A stretch of 35,678 bases of DNA from Streptomyces ureilyticus. GTDB lineage: Bacteria; Actinomycetota; Actinomycetes; Streptomycetales; Streptomycetaceae. The notes beneath the pieces are model-generated. The model did no database searches, was not told the origin of the DNA, and worked only from the letters and a program-made list of their open reading frames with translations. The DNA lies in assembly GCF_011045025.1 (NCBI RefSeq), contig NZ_JAAKZX010000092.1, forward strand, positions 1-35,678. The letters run 5' to 3'. The translations under genes were made by a program, and so were the position numbers. Below, piece by piece: positions 23,735-31,298 of the stretch. The stretch's first letter is position 1. Every line of letters begins with the position of its first letter.

Positions 23735-23752
23735 GGAACCGATCCTCGGAGC

Positions 23753-23790
23753 GCGACGAGGCCCCGACGAATCTGCCGGGGTCTCGTCGC
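23753..23790 (+). terminator. Terminator of the CBASS operon
   Basis: GCGACGAGGCCCCG (23753-23766) pairs with 23777-23790 over 14 positions with one G-U wobble and a 10-nt loop, 19 nt after the CD-NTase stop. It isolates the CBASS operon from the next gene. Confidence 0.75.
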
Positions 23791-23820
23791 ATCAGGCGCA
23801 TCCGCCCGTAGGGTTGAAGC

Positions 23821-24058
23821 ATGAGCAGTTCTCTCGCTGCCATGTCCGAGTCCCTGCTCAACGCCGAGATGGCCTTCGCGGGAGCGGTACGCTGCCCGCC
23901 GCGCTGCTGAGCTGCGTTCCGAGGATCCCAGCAGGTTCGCAGAGCAGATCGTCTGCCTGCTCTGCGACGAAGCAGATGCCGCGGAAGCGGAGTTCCGGCG
24001 GCTTCGAGACCCTCGGCTGAGGCTGGTTCTCCGTCGGACGCTTCCGGAGAATGGTGCC
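23821..24058 (+). pseudogene. Frameshifted 5' extension of the zinc-ribbon gene
   Basis: ATG 23821 opens SSSLAAMSESLLNAEMAFA. Then one extra G in GCGGGAG (23878-23884) moves the coding-like sequence into the next frame: ERYAARRAAELRSEDPSRFA, EQIVCLLCDEADAAEAEFRRL and RDPRLRLVLRRTLPENGA. That frame runs without a stop into the gene at 24059. Base composition and continuity suggest the original protein began at 23821 and had about 404 residues. The alternative is that this is a spurious upstream frame and translation starts at the GTG at 24059. Confidence 0.45.
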
Positions 24059-25033
24059 GTGGAACGGCAAATCGACTTCACGCGCGAGCGGCAGATGCTC
24101 TGTGGGCGCTGCGATCATCGGTGGCGCATCGATCTGGACTGGATCGATCGGTGGGAGCAGGCGAAGGAGACCTGCCCCGGCTGCGGCATGGCCTGCGAGC
24201 ACGAGGACTCGCCTCGGGTGACGCTCGACTCCGGCGACCCGGCGCTCGACGACGACAGGGTCGCGCAGTTCTCCTGGTACCACACGAGCACGCAGCCGGA
24301 CTGGCCGACGCGGGACTTCGACCCGGCAGCCGTCTTGACTCCCGAGACCCGCAGGAGGATGGGCGGAGAGCAGCGTGTTTCCGCGTGGGCCGCGCGGCAG
24401 CGGGCGAAGGCCCTCCACGTCGGCACGTACGAGGCCGCTGTCCACAATATGCTGCGTCGGATCCGTAACCAGGCCGACCAGCGCAGCCAGTTCTATCTGT
24501 ATCGGGTCCGTCTGAAGCCATCCGTCGTGGTGCGGGAGGGGTGGCTCGTCGACCCCGGCAACTTCGTCGGCGACGTCGTGCTCGACGAGGTCTGCCCGCC
24601 GGGTGTCGACGTCGCCCGTTACCTGAACTTCCACGAGGATCCGGGAGGGCTCTCGCTCGCGCTGGGGAGGGACGCGATCGCCAGCGTTCAGCGGATCGCT
24701 GTTCCGCTCTCCGACACCTGGGATGGCGGCTGGGTGCGCGATGCCGTTGCGGCTCTCGAGGGCGTGAGCGGCGCCGCCGTCCCGGCGACCGGCAAGCTGG
24801 CCCGCTTCATGCGGCCGTCATCGTCGCGAGCCGTCCTGGGCCGAGAGCTCGGTGCGTCCCTGGCTGGCAGACTGCCGGTCAACCTCCAGGACCAGTTCGC
24901 GTCGGCTGCGGCGTTCGCGGAGGGAGAGGATCCAGAGCAGTGGGCGCGACGGACCCGCGGCCTGTTCGATCTGATCGACGGTCCGACTCGCGTGCTGGCT
25001 GCGCTCGACCGGCAAGATCCCCGGGAGGTCTGA
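24059..25033 (+). CDS. Zinc-ribbon protein of unknown function next to CBASS
   Basis: Taken alone, this frame encodes 324 residues from a GTG preceded by GGAG about 9 nt upstream. Residues 15-42 contain CGRC and CPGC (Cys15, 18, 39, 42), a zinc-ribbon spacing. The remainder is alpha/beta: a basic helix (RVSAWAARQRAKALHVGTYEAAVHNMLRRIRNQADQRSQ), strand-rich YLYRVRLKPSVVVREGWLVDPGNF, RYLNFHEDPGGLSLALGRDAIASVQRIAVPL, and a C-terminal helical tail. I do not recognise the family. It is parallel to CBASS but separated by a terminator, so it is probably a separate transcript. A defence-related role is only suggested by location. Confidence 0.65.
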   Translation: MERQIDFTRERQMLCGRCDHRWRIDLDWIDRWEQAKETCPGCGMACEHEDSPRVTLDSGDPALDDDRVAQFSWYHTSTQPDWPTRDFDPAAVLTPETRRRMGGEQRVSAWAARQRAKALHVGTYEAAVHNMLRRIRNQADQRSQFYLYRVRLKPSVVVREGWLVDPGNFVGDVVLDEVCPPGVDVARYLNFHEDPGGLSLALGRDAIASVQRIAVPLSDTWDGGWVRDAVAALEGVSGAAVPATGKLARFMRPSSSRAVLGRELGASLAGRLPVNLQDQFASAAAFAEGEDPEQWARRTRGLFDLIDGPTRVLAALDRQDPREV

Positions 25034-25283
25034 GAACGGCCTGTCCGCTCCTGAGGGGCAGGAAGCCCGGAGGTCGCTGTCGGTCTTCCAGGTTGGCGCC
25101 GCCCTGAGTCGGGAGAGCGGGAGCAGGGGCTTTGGGGTTGGCTGCCGTCGCCGAGGAATCAGGTCGAGCTCTGCCGCCCTTGCCCGACCCGCAGTCTCCG
25201 CAGCCAACTGCTTGGTTTGAGGACCGTCTCGTAGACGGCCTGGAGTGCCGTCCGGGCGGACGGAACGCCCTTGCGTGGAGGTC

Positions 25284-25549
25284 GTGATTGGGTCCGTGGT
25301 GACCAAGCGCCTGGGCGCTCTGCCTGTCGCTGCCGAGTTTCTGCGGCGGCTGGACGTCGTGGGATCGTCGACGGGCTGCGGCCACCGGCTCCGCGGGCGG
25401 ACCTGACGCACGGCCAGGTGATCGAGGTACTGGTGGCGAAAGAACTGACCGCTCCCGCGCCGCTGTTCCGCGTCAGGGACTGGGCATACTCGTGTGAGGC
25501 CGTCAAGGGTCTTGGTGGAGGCCGATGCGTGTCCCGGCTGGTGCATTGA
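25284..25549 (+). pseudogene. IS1634-like (DUF4277) transposase N-terminal remnant
   Basis: From GTG 25284 the sequence reads TKRLGALPVAAEFLRRLDVV. A one-base loss near 25362 then shifts it into GIVDGLRPPAPRADLTHGQVIEVLVAKELTAPAPLFRVRDWA. This is the conserved N-terminus of IS1634-type transposases ('lGalPv..eflrrLdva.ivD...p.....LthGqViEaLianrLt.P.PLy.v.dWA'). Nothing of the DDE core follows. The fragment marks an old insertion. No genes are seen in 25034-25283 or 25550-25948. Confidence 0.65.
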
Positions 25550-25948
25550 CGGATCTCATCGGTGTCCTGCTCGGGGCTTCGGCGATCAGCATTGTTGTCG
25601 CGTCCGGCCGGTAGCAGCAAAACGTCTCCGCAGGGACACCGTCGGAACTCGAAGATGTCCATGGCGAGACGCCGCTGCGATTTTGGCACCACATCTGACT
25701 CGCCGCGAGCTGTGCGAAGACCGCCGCTCAGTATTGATGGCGTTGTGTGACCTTGTACACCGCGAGTCGTGCAGGATCGGCCAGGGCTCAGCGCAGACGA
25801 TGTCCTCGTCGTCCAGTCATATTCCGGTGTGCCGGCCCTCGGGCCACCATCGGGTGTGGCTCGGCCCACGGCGTCGTGCGCGGCAGCGCGGGACGGCGCA
25901 GATCTCATGGGCCGAACGGCGGGCGAGGAGCGCCCGTGAGTCGGTCTG

Positions 25949-26210
25949 GTGGAGGGGCCTTTCGAGGATGGGCGGCGTGCGGCGGAGCCGGTGCGCGTGC
26001 TCAAGATCAGTCAGGAGCTGGGCGAGGCCGCGGAGGCCCTTCACAGCGCGCTCGGCGCCAACCCGCGGAAGGGCGCCTCACGCGTGGGGTGTGCCGAAAG
26101 GTTCGCGGACGTCATTGTGACGGCCATGGTCTTCCTGGATGCCGTGAGCGGGGACGGCGCGGCGGTGGTGGAGCACCAGCTCCAGGGCCGCGCGCCGGAT
26201 GGGATCACCA
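25949..26210 (+). pseudogene. MazG-like pyrophosphohydrolase remnant, copy A
   Basis: RVLKISQELGEAAEALHSALGANPRKGASRVGCAERFADVIVTAMVFLDAVSGD matches the core of actinobacterial MazG-like proteins (typically 'RvLKisEE.GE.aqA.iG.tGqNPRKG...t...v..El.DViiTAlvAl..ltgd'). The acidic metal-binding positions are mostly kept (QExxE and ExxxD). The usual N-terminal 25-30 residues are missing, and after GRAPDG the frame loses its similarity and runs on into copy B, so it is probably non-functional. Confidence 0.5.
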
Positions 26211-26224
26211 CCGGGTGGGGGCAT

Positions 26225-26422
26225 CCGGCTCCTCCAGGTCCTCGCGATCAACGGGGACATGGGGGAAGTCGCCATAGCGGTGTACGGGGCACGGGTCCGC
26301 ATGGTGAGGCAGTCGCGGTGACGCACACGTGGGAGGACATGGAAGCGCGCCTCGGCTGGCTTATCCTCACGGCCGCGGCGCTGGACGACCTCACCGGGTG
26401 CTGCCTGGGACACGGTGGATGA
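26225..26422 (+). pseudogene. MazG-like remnant, copy B (strongly degenerate)
   Basis: RLLQVLAINGDMGEVAIAVYGA is followed after a frameshift near 26320 by VTHTWEDMEARLGWLILTAAALDDLTG. This parallels copy A and the family consensus 'vthTwedvqaELcDViiTAlvAL..LTg'. Key acids are lost: the EExxE motif reads NGDMGE and the ExxD motif reads RLGW. Adjacent to copy A in the same orientation, it suggests an ancient tandem duplication or two fused elements. Confidence 0.4.
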
Positions 26423-26500
26423 GCGGCGGCGTTTCCGCGTGGCGAGGGTCGCGGCCTTGGCCGGACACGAACCTCAGCTGACCCGCTCCACCCTCTGCAC

Positions 26501-26532
26501 GGAAGGGCCCGCACGTCCGTGCGGGCCCTTCC
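26501..26532. terminator. Perfect 14-bp terminator hairpin
   Basis: GGAAGGGCCCGCAC, loop GTCC, GTGCGGGCCCTTCC. It lies between the MazG remnants and the 3' end of uppP. It is bidirectional in form and can terminate transcription from either side. Confidence 0.75.
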
Positions 26533-26590
26533 GCGTCATCCCCTACGTTGCGGACGCACACGTCCTAGTGGGGCGTATCCCGCCTCCCCG

Positions 26591-26634
26591 GTGGGAGATG
26601 AGTGGGAGACAAGTGGGAGACAAGTGGGAGATGA
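26591..26634. repeat. Four tandem 11-bp direct repeats (GTGGGAGAYRA)
   Basis: GTGGGAGATGA, GTGGGAGACAA, GTGGGAGACAA, GTGGGAGATGA follow without gaps. One unit per helical turn puts all copies on the same face of the DNA, as in integrase arm sites or iterons. They stand at the boundary between accessory DNA and the conserved block starting with uppP. A related GTGGGAC occurs just after the integrase (near 18250). I infer a possible attachment-site arm region; the remaining 26635-26699 has no gene. Confidence 0.6.
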
Positions 26635-26699
26635 TCATGGCGTGGTGCTGCAATCAGGCGCTAGAAAATGCTAGATGGCGCTACCTGCGCGGCCCTAGT

Positions 26700-27575
26700 T
26701 CAGCCGCCGGATTCGCCCGCGTGCGGGCTCAGCGCACCCATGCTGACCAGCACAATCACCACCACACCGAGGGTGATGCGGTAGTAGACGAACGGCATGA
26801 AGGACTTCGTGCTGATGAACTTCATGAACCATGCGATTACTGCGTAACCCACAAAGAAAGCGACAATCGTCGCGAAAATCGTCGGCCCCCAGGACACATG
26901 CCCGCCCTCGCTCGCGTCCTTCAGCTCGAAGAGGCCGGAGGCGAGCACCGCCGGGATGGCGAGCAGGAAGGAGTAGCGGGCCGCGGCCTCGCGGCTGTAG
27001 CTCATGAGCAGGCCACCGCTGATGGTGGCGCCGGAGCGGGAGACGCCGGGGATGAGGGCCATCGCCTGGCACATGCCGTAGACGAGGCCGTCCTTGACGG
27101 TCAGCTCCTGGAGTGACTTGCGCTCCTTTGGCACCCGGTGCTTGCCGCCGGCCTCCTCGCGCGCGGCGAGGCGGTCCGCGATGCCGAGGACGATGCCCAT
27201 CACGATCAGCGTGGTCGCGGTGATCCGCAGATCACGGAACGGTCCCTCGATCTGGTCCTTGAACGTGACGCCCAGCACGCCGATCGGAATCGAGCCGATG
27301 ATCACCAGCCAGCCCATCCGCGCATCGTGATCCTGTCGCATCGCCTTGTCGACCAGCGAGCGGGACCACGCCGAGATGATCCGTGCGATGTCCTTGCGGA
27401 AGTAGATCAGCACCGCGGCCTCCGTGCCGATCTGGGTGATCGCGGTGAAGGCCGCCCCCGGGTCGTCCCAGCTCGCGAATGCCGCGGTCAGCCGCAGATG
27501 TGCGCTGGAGGAGATGGGCAGGAACTCGGTCAGCCCCTGGACGAGTCCGAGGATGAGGGATTCAAACCAAGACAT
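26700..27575 (-). CDS. uppP: Undecaprenyl-diphosphatase (BacA/UppP)
   Basis: This 291-residue integral membrane protein removes a phosphate from undecaprenyl pyrophosphate to recycle the lipid carrier for cell-wall synthesis, and it confers bacitracin tolerance. It contains both family signatures: LVQGLTEFLPISSSAHL at residues 11-27 (Gln13, Glu17, His26) and PGVSRSGATISGGLLM, with the catalytic Arg. About eight hydrophobic helices follow the family pattern. The reading frame opens 50 codons upstream, but the ATG at 27573-27575 gives the canonical MSWFESLILGLVQG start. Its ribosome binding site is weak. It is the first clearly conserved chromosomal gene to the right of the mobile region. Confidence 0.95.
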   Translation of the reverse strand: MSWFESLILGLVQGLTEFLPISSSAHLRLTAAFASWDDPGAAFTAITQIGTEAAVLIYFRKDIARIISAWSRSLVDKAMRQDHDARMGWLVIIGSIPIGVLGVTFKDQIEGPFRDLRITATTLIVMGIVLGIADRLAAREEAGGKHRVPKERKSLQELTVKDGLVYGMCQAMALIPGVSRSGATISGGLLMSYSREAAARYSFLLAIPAVLASGLFELKDASEGGHVSWGPTIFATIVAFFVGYAVIAWFMKFISTKSFMPFVYYRITLGVVVIVLVSMGALSPHAGESGG

Positions 27576-27782
27576 GAAGTTACGTGATCCAAGTGCCGAG
27601 GGCGGGTGCGGAGCGAATAAGCGGACGTACGCGCCGTGTTGCCGTATGCGGTGATCAGGCGCGACCGGGGCAGCGTAGCGTCCCGCGGTGAAAGTGCGGG
27701 CGGCCGGGCCCTCGCCAGCGCGCACCGGCGTACGCCCCGCTCACCGCACATCGGTGCACTCTCTGCAACGGTGGACAGGGTG

Positions 27783-27836
27783 TTGACCCGCCCCGACCTC
27801 GGCGCTTACGTTTCCGCGAGGAGTGAAAGCGCTTGC
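27783..27836 (+). promoter_or_regulatory. Promoter with LacI-type operator for the oxidoreductase operon
   Basis: TTGACC (27783-27788), an 18-bp spacer and TACGTT (27807-27812) form a good promoter. Immediately downstream, GAAAGC-GCTTGC (27825-27836) is a near-perfect palindrome with the central GCGC and flanking A/T of LacI/GalR-family operators (TGAAAGCGCTT...). It sits at about +6 to +17, where a repressor would block transcription. No lacI gene is in the window. The rest of 27576-27915 has no gene. Confidence 0.6.
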
Positions 27837-27915
27837 TGAAAATCGGTGGCCAACCGGGGTCGGCGGGCGTCCGCCAGAGCCGAACATCACGTCCGATGGA
27901 GTGCTGATCACGCAG

Positions 27916-29133
27916 ATGCGTACCCCCCGCGACGCCACCCCCAGCGAGACGATCCCGCAGCAGAGTTCGCTTCGGACCTCGTCCGAGCAGCGCCCCGCGG
28001 CCGCGTTCGACGGTCGCCGCATCAAGGCCGCGATCGTCGGTACCGGAGCCATCGCCGGCAGCCACCTGCCCGCCCTCGCCGCCCTCGCCGCCGAAGGTGA
28101 GGTGGAGATCGTCGCGGCGGTCGACATCGACGCCGACGCGGTGAAGCGGTTCTGCGCGGAGGGCGGCGTTCCGCACGCGTACACCGATCTCGACCGGATG
28201 CTGGCCGAACAGCGCCCCGACCTCGTCTCCGTGTGCACCCCGCCGACCCTGCACCGCGCGCAGACCGTCGCCGCGCTCCGGGCCGGCGCCTGGGTGTGGT
28301 GCGAGAAGCCCCCGGTGCCGACGCTCGCCGACTACGACGCCGTGGAGGCCGAGGAAGGGCTCGACGGCGGGCCGTACGCCTCGATCGTCTTCCAGCACCG
28401 CTTCGGCTCCGGATCGAGACACGTACGACGGCTGATCGCCGAGGAGGCGATGGGGCGGCCCCTCGTGGCGCACTGCCAGACCACGTGGTACCGCAACGCC
28501 GCCTACTACGCGGTGCCCTGGCGCGGAAAGTGGCAGACCGAGGGCGGCGGGCCCGCCATGGGGCACGGCATCCACCAGATGGATCTGCTGCTCGATCTGC
28601 TCGGCCCGTGGACCGAGGTACGGGCCATGGCCGGACGCCTGGTGCACGACGTGCAGACCGAGGACGTGTCAACCGCGCTCGTACGCTTCGAGAGCGGTGC
28701 TCTCGCGACCGTGGTCAACAGCGTGCTCAGCCCGGACGAGGTCAGCCGCATACGCATCGACTGCGAGCGGGCGACGGTCGAACTCACCCATCTCTACGGC
28801 CACAGCAACGACAACTGGCGCGTCATCCCGGTGCCGGACGCATCGGCCGAGGACGTGGCCGAATGGCAGAACTTCGGCCCGGACGAGCCCAGTTCACACC
28901 TGGCCCAGCTGAGGGAGCTGGTCGCGAGCATGCGCGCGGGCGAGCGTCCGCGCAGCAGCGGCGCCGACGGTCGCACCAGCCTGGAGTTGATCACCGCGCT
29001 CTACAAGTCGGCGTTCACGGACAGGACCGTACGGGCCGGCGAGATCGGCCCCGGCGACCCCTACTACACCGCCCTGCACGGCGGCGCCCCCGGCTGGGCA
29101 CCGGCGACGCACGACAAGGAGGTACCGGCATGA
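27916..29133 (+). CDS. Gfo/Idh/MocA-family NAD(P)-dependent oxidoreductase
   Basis: The 405-residue protein has an N-terminal Rossmann domain (RRIKAAIVGTGAIAGSHLPAL) with a GxGxxG-like turn and a VDIDADA strand end, the family WCEKPPVP motif (Lys of EKP), and a C-terminal domain with GGGPAMGHGIHQMDLLLDLLG (the family Gly-Gly...His...Asp catalytic segment). Such enzymes oxidise or reduce sugars and inositols. The frame extends upstream over the operator, so I place the start at ATG 27916 (MRTPRDAT); GTG 27901 is possible. Its stop overlaps the next ATG (ATGA), making the first gene of a three-gene sugar-catabolic operon, probably derepressed by a sugar through a LacI-type protein. Confidence 0.88.
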   Translation: MRTPRDATPSETIPQQSSLRTSSEQRPAAAFDGRRIKAAIVGTGAIAGSHLPALAALAAEGEVEIVAAVDIDADAVKRFCAEGGVPHAYTDLDRMLAEQRPDLVSVCTPPTLHRAQTVAALRAGAWVWCEKPPVPTLADYDAVEAEEGLDGGPYASIVFQHRFGSGSRHVRRLIAEEAMGRPLVAHCQTTWYRNAAYYAVPWRGKWQTEGGGPAMGHGIHQMDLLLDLLGPWTEVRAMAGRLVHDVQTEDVSTALVRFESGALATVVNSVLSPDEVSRIRIDCERATVELTHLYGHSNDNWRVIPVPDASAEDVAEWQNFGPDEPSSHLAQLRELVASMRAGERPRSSGADGRTSLELITALYKSAFTDRTVRAGEIGPGDPYYTALHGGAPGWAPATHDKEVPA

Positions 29134-30068
29134 CCGCACAGGACAACGGCCTGCGCGTCGTCCACGCCCACGGCGACCGCATCACGATCACCGAACCCGC
29201 CACCGGCGTCGAGCTGTTCAGCTATGTGTACGGCGCCGAGGCGGCCTGGGAGGCCCCGAAGCCGTACGTGCATCCGCTCAGGACCCTGGCGGGCAACGTT
29301 GTCACGGACTACCGGCCCAATGACCACCGCTGGCACAAGGGCCTCCAGATGACCGCCTCGCATCTGTCGGGGGCGAACCTGTGGGGCGGCAACTCGTACG
29401 TGCACGGGCAGGGGTATCTCGAACTCCCGGAGCGCGTCGGGTCGATGGCGCACGTCAAGTTCGACGAGGTCGGCTCGGAGAGCGGCCGTTTCGTCATCGC
29501 CGAGCGGCTCACCTGGCATCCGTACGACGGCACGCTCTGGGCGGACGAGGAGCGCCGTATCGAGGTGCATGACGTGGACCCGGCGTCCGGGTCCTGGGCG
29601 CTGACCTGGACGACCGCCGTCACCAACCGGCGCGACGGGCCCCTGCGGTTCGGCAGTCCCACGACGGCCGGGCGGGAGATGGCCGGTTACACGGGCCTCT
29701 TCTGGCGCGGTCCACGCGCCTTCCGGGACGGGCGCATCATCGGGCCCGACAGCGAAGGGCCCGAGCTGATGGGGCAACAGGCGCCCTGGCTCGCGTACTC
29801 GGGAGAGCATGACGTCACCGACGGCCACGCGACCCTCGTCTTCGCGCACGCCCCGGAGAACGACCACACCGGCGAGGGCGGCGCCCACCCGGCCCACTGG
29901 TTCGTCCGCAACGAGCCCTTCGCCGCCGTCGCCCCGTCCTTCGCCTTCTTCGACGAACTGGAACTCGCACCGGGTGACACCCTCACCCGTCGCTACCGCG
30001 TCGTCGTCGCCGACGGCGCTTGGGAGCGCGAGGAGATCGCCAAGTACCTGAAGGAGCACCCATGGTGA
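29130..30068 (+). CDS. PmoA-like family protein (DUF6807)
   Basis: The 312-residue protein begins at an ATG overlapping the previous stop (ATGA). Motifs typical of the family annotated as 'PmoA family' or DUF6807 include PYVHPLRTLAGNVVTDYRPNDHRWHKGLQMT (the 'HPl.tl.G..vt...P.DH.wH.Gl' signature), NLWGG, GLFWRGPR, WLAYSGEHD and the C-terminal YRVVVADGAW. Despite the name it is unrelated to copper methane monooxygenase and usually sits beside Gfo/Idh/MocA oxidoreductases. It probably has a sugar-binding beta-sandwich fold, but the reaction is unknown. The next gene overlaps its end by 7 nt. Confidence 0.85.
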   Translation: MTAQDNGLRVVHAHGDRITITEPATGVELFSYVYGAEAAWEAPKPYVHPLRTLAGNVVTDYRPNDHRWHKGLQMTASHLSGANLWGGNSYVHGQGYLELPERVGSMAHVKFDEVGSESGRFVIAERLTWHPYDGTLWADEERRIEVHDVDPASGSWALTWTTAVTNRRDGPLRFGSPTTAGREMAGYTGLFWRGPRAFRDGRIIGPDSEGPELMGQQAPWLAYSGEHDVTDGHATLVFAHAPENDHTGEGGAHPAHWFVRNEPFAAVAPSFAFFDELELAPGDTLTRRYRVVVADGAWEREEIAKYLKEHPW

Positions 30069-30784
30069 GCGCCGCCTCCGGCTTCACCGGACTACCCGGA
30101 GCCGTCGCCGTCTCGCATCTGTCCGTCTACGACTGGCCCGCCGCCGACGGGGTCTGCGGCGGAACTCCCCATCTGCACCTGACCTGTTCGGAGGCGTACG
30201 TCGTCACCGGCGGGCGGGGCGCGGTGCAGACCCTGACGACGTCCGGATACGAGGTGACGCCTCTCGCACCCGGCACGGTCGCCTGGTTCACGCCCGGCAC
30301 CATCCACCGGCTCGTCAACGAGGACGACCTGCGCATCACCGTCCTGATGCAGAACAACGGCCTTCCGGAGGCGGGGGACGCGGTGCTCACGCTGCCCCCG
30401 AAGTACCTGACCGACCCGGAGACCTACGCCGCCGCCACCGTCATCCCGGCGGACGCTCCTGAGGAGGAGCGGGAGCGGATCGCCCGCGCCCGGCGTGACC
30501 TCGCACTCGAGGGCTACCGGGCGCTGCGCGACGCGGACGGGCCCGAGGTGCTGGCCGCGTTCCACAGGGCCGCTGCCGCGCTCGTACGGCCCCGGCTCGC
30601 CGACTGGCGCGAGCGCTGGGAACGCGGGGCACAGGCGGCTGCCGCAGCCACGGAGGATCAGCTCGACCGGCTCGAGAAGGGCGACGTGTCCCACCTCGCC
30701 GATGCCGCCGTACGCGCGGAACAGCCGTCCGCGTACGGCAAGTTCGGGATGTGCGGGCGGCTCGATGTGTATCAGGGAACGTAG
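30062..30784 (+). CDS. Cupin-domain protein
   Basis: The 240-residue protein begins at ATG 30062, overlapping the upstream gene. Residues 30-115 form a cupin barrel: GGTPHLHLTCSEAYVVTGGRGAVQTLTTSGYEVTPLAPGTVAWFTPGTIHRLVNEDDLRITVLMQ. The metal ligands are likely His of HLHL, Glu of SEAY and His of TIHR. The C-terminal 110 residues are helical and charged (RERIARARRDLALEGYRALRD ... DQLDRLEKGDVSHL). As the third gene of the sugar operon it may be an isomerase or sugar-binding accessory protein; function is not determined. It converges with the HxlR gene 18 bp on. Confidence 0.85.
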   Translation: MVSAASGFTGLPGAVAVSHLSVYDWPAADGVCGGTPHLHLTCSEAYVVTGGRGAVQTLTTSGYEVTPLAPGTVAWFTPGTIHRLVNEDDLRITVLMQNNGLPEAGDAVLTLPPKYLTDPETYAAATVIPADAPEEERERIARARRDLALEGYRALRDADGPEVLAAFHRAAAALVRPRLADWRERWERGAQAAAAATEDQLDRLEKGDVSHLADAAVRAEQPSAYGKFGMCGRLDVYQGT

Positions 30785-30802
30785 AGGAACGTAAGCCCGG
30801 CT

Positions 30803-31281
30803 CTACGCCGCCGCCGGGCCCGTCACCTTCCACCCCGGGGTCTGCGGGTGGGCCGTCAGCTCGTCGTGCCGGACCTCCTCGCGGCACTCCGAGCAGACGA
30901 CGACCGGAACCAGTTCGTGGCCGCCCACGTGTCCGTGGCCGCCGACGTGTTCGAGCACCATGGGGCGATCGCCGTCGTTGAGATGGCGGTCGCCCCATGC
31001 CATGAGCGTGAGGAGTACCGGCTCCAGCTCCAGGCCGGCCGTCGTGGGCCGGTACTCGAAGCGCGGCGGGTGCTCGCTGTACGCGACCTTTTCCAGGATC
31101 CCGGCGTCGACCAGCCGCTTCAGGCGGTTCGTGAGAGTACGTCGCGCGGGGCGCCGATGTTGCGCACCAACTGGTCGAACCGTGTGGCGCCCAGGGTCAC
31201 CTCGCGCAGGACGAGCAGGGAGTACTTCTCGCCGACGAGAGCGAGCGTGCCGGCGATCGAGCAGGGGCGGGCGTCCTTCAT
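30803..31281 (-). pseudogene. HxlR-family winged-helix regulator with a 2-bp frameshift
   Basis: From ATG 31279-31281 the sequence reads CSIAGTLALVGEKYSLLVLREVTLGATRFDQLVRNIGAPRDVL, the classic HxlR helix-turn-helix ('C.ia.tL.lvG.kWsllilRe...G..RFdel.r.igap..vLt.RLk.L...Gil'). In CTCTCACG (31131-31138 complement) a TC duplication shifts the frame; the remainder, TNRLKRLVDAGILEKVAYSEHPPRFEYRPTTAGLELEPVLLTLMAWGDRHLN, continues to 30803. The C-terminus adds a His/Gly stretch and a CxxC pair (VVCSECREE). As read, only a truncated helix-turn-helix is made. It faces a thiolase gene across an operator-like palindrome, so it probably once repressed itself and the thiolase. Confidence 0.85.
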
Positions 31282-31298
31282 GCCATCCAGTCCAGAGG

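Noticed and set aside
26591..26634. Short CRISPR-like array
   Set aside because: The 11-bp units are directly adjacent with no spacers, and there are no cas genes.
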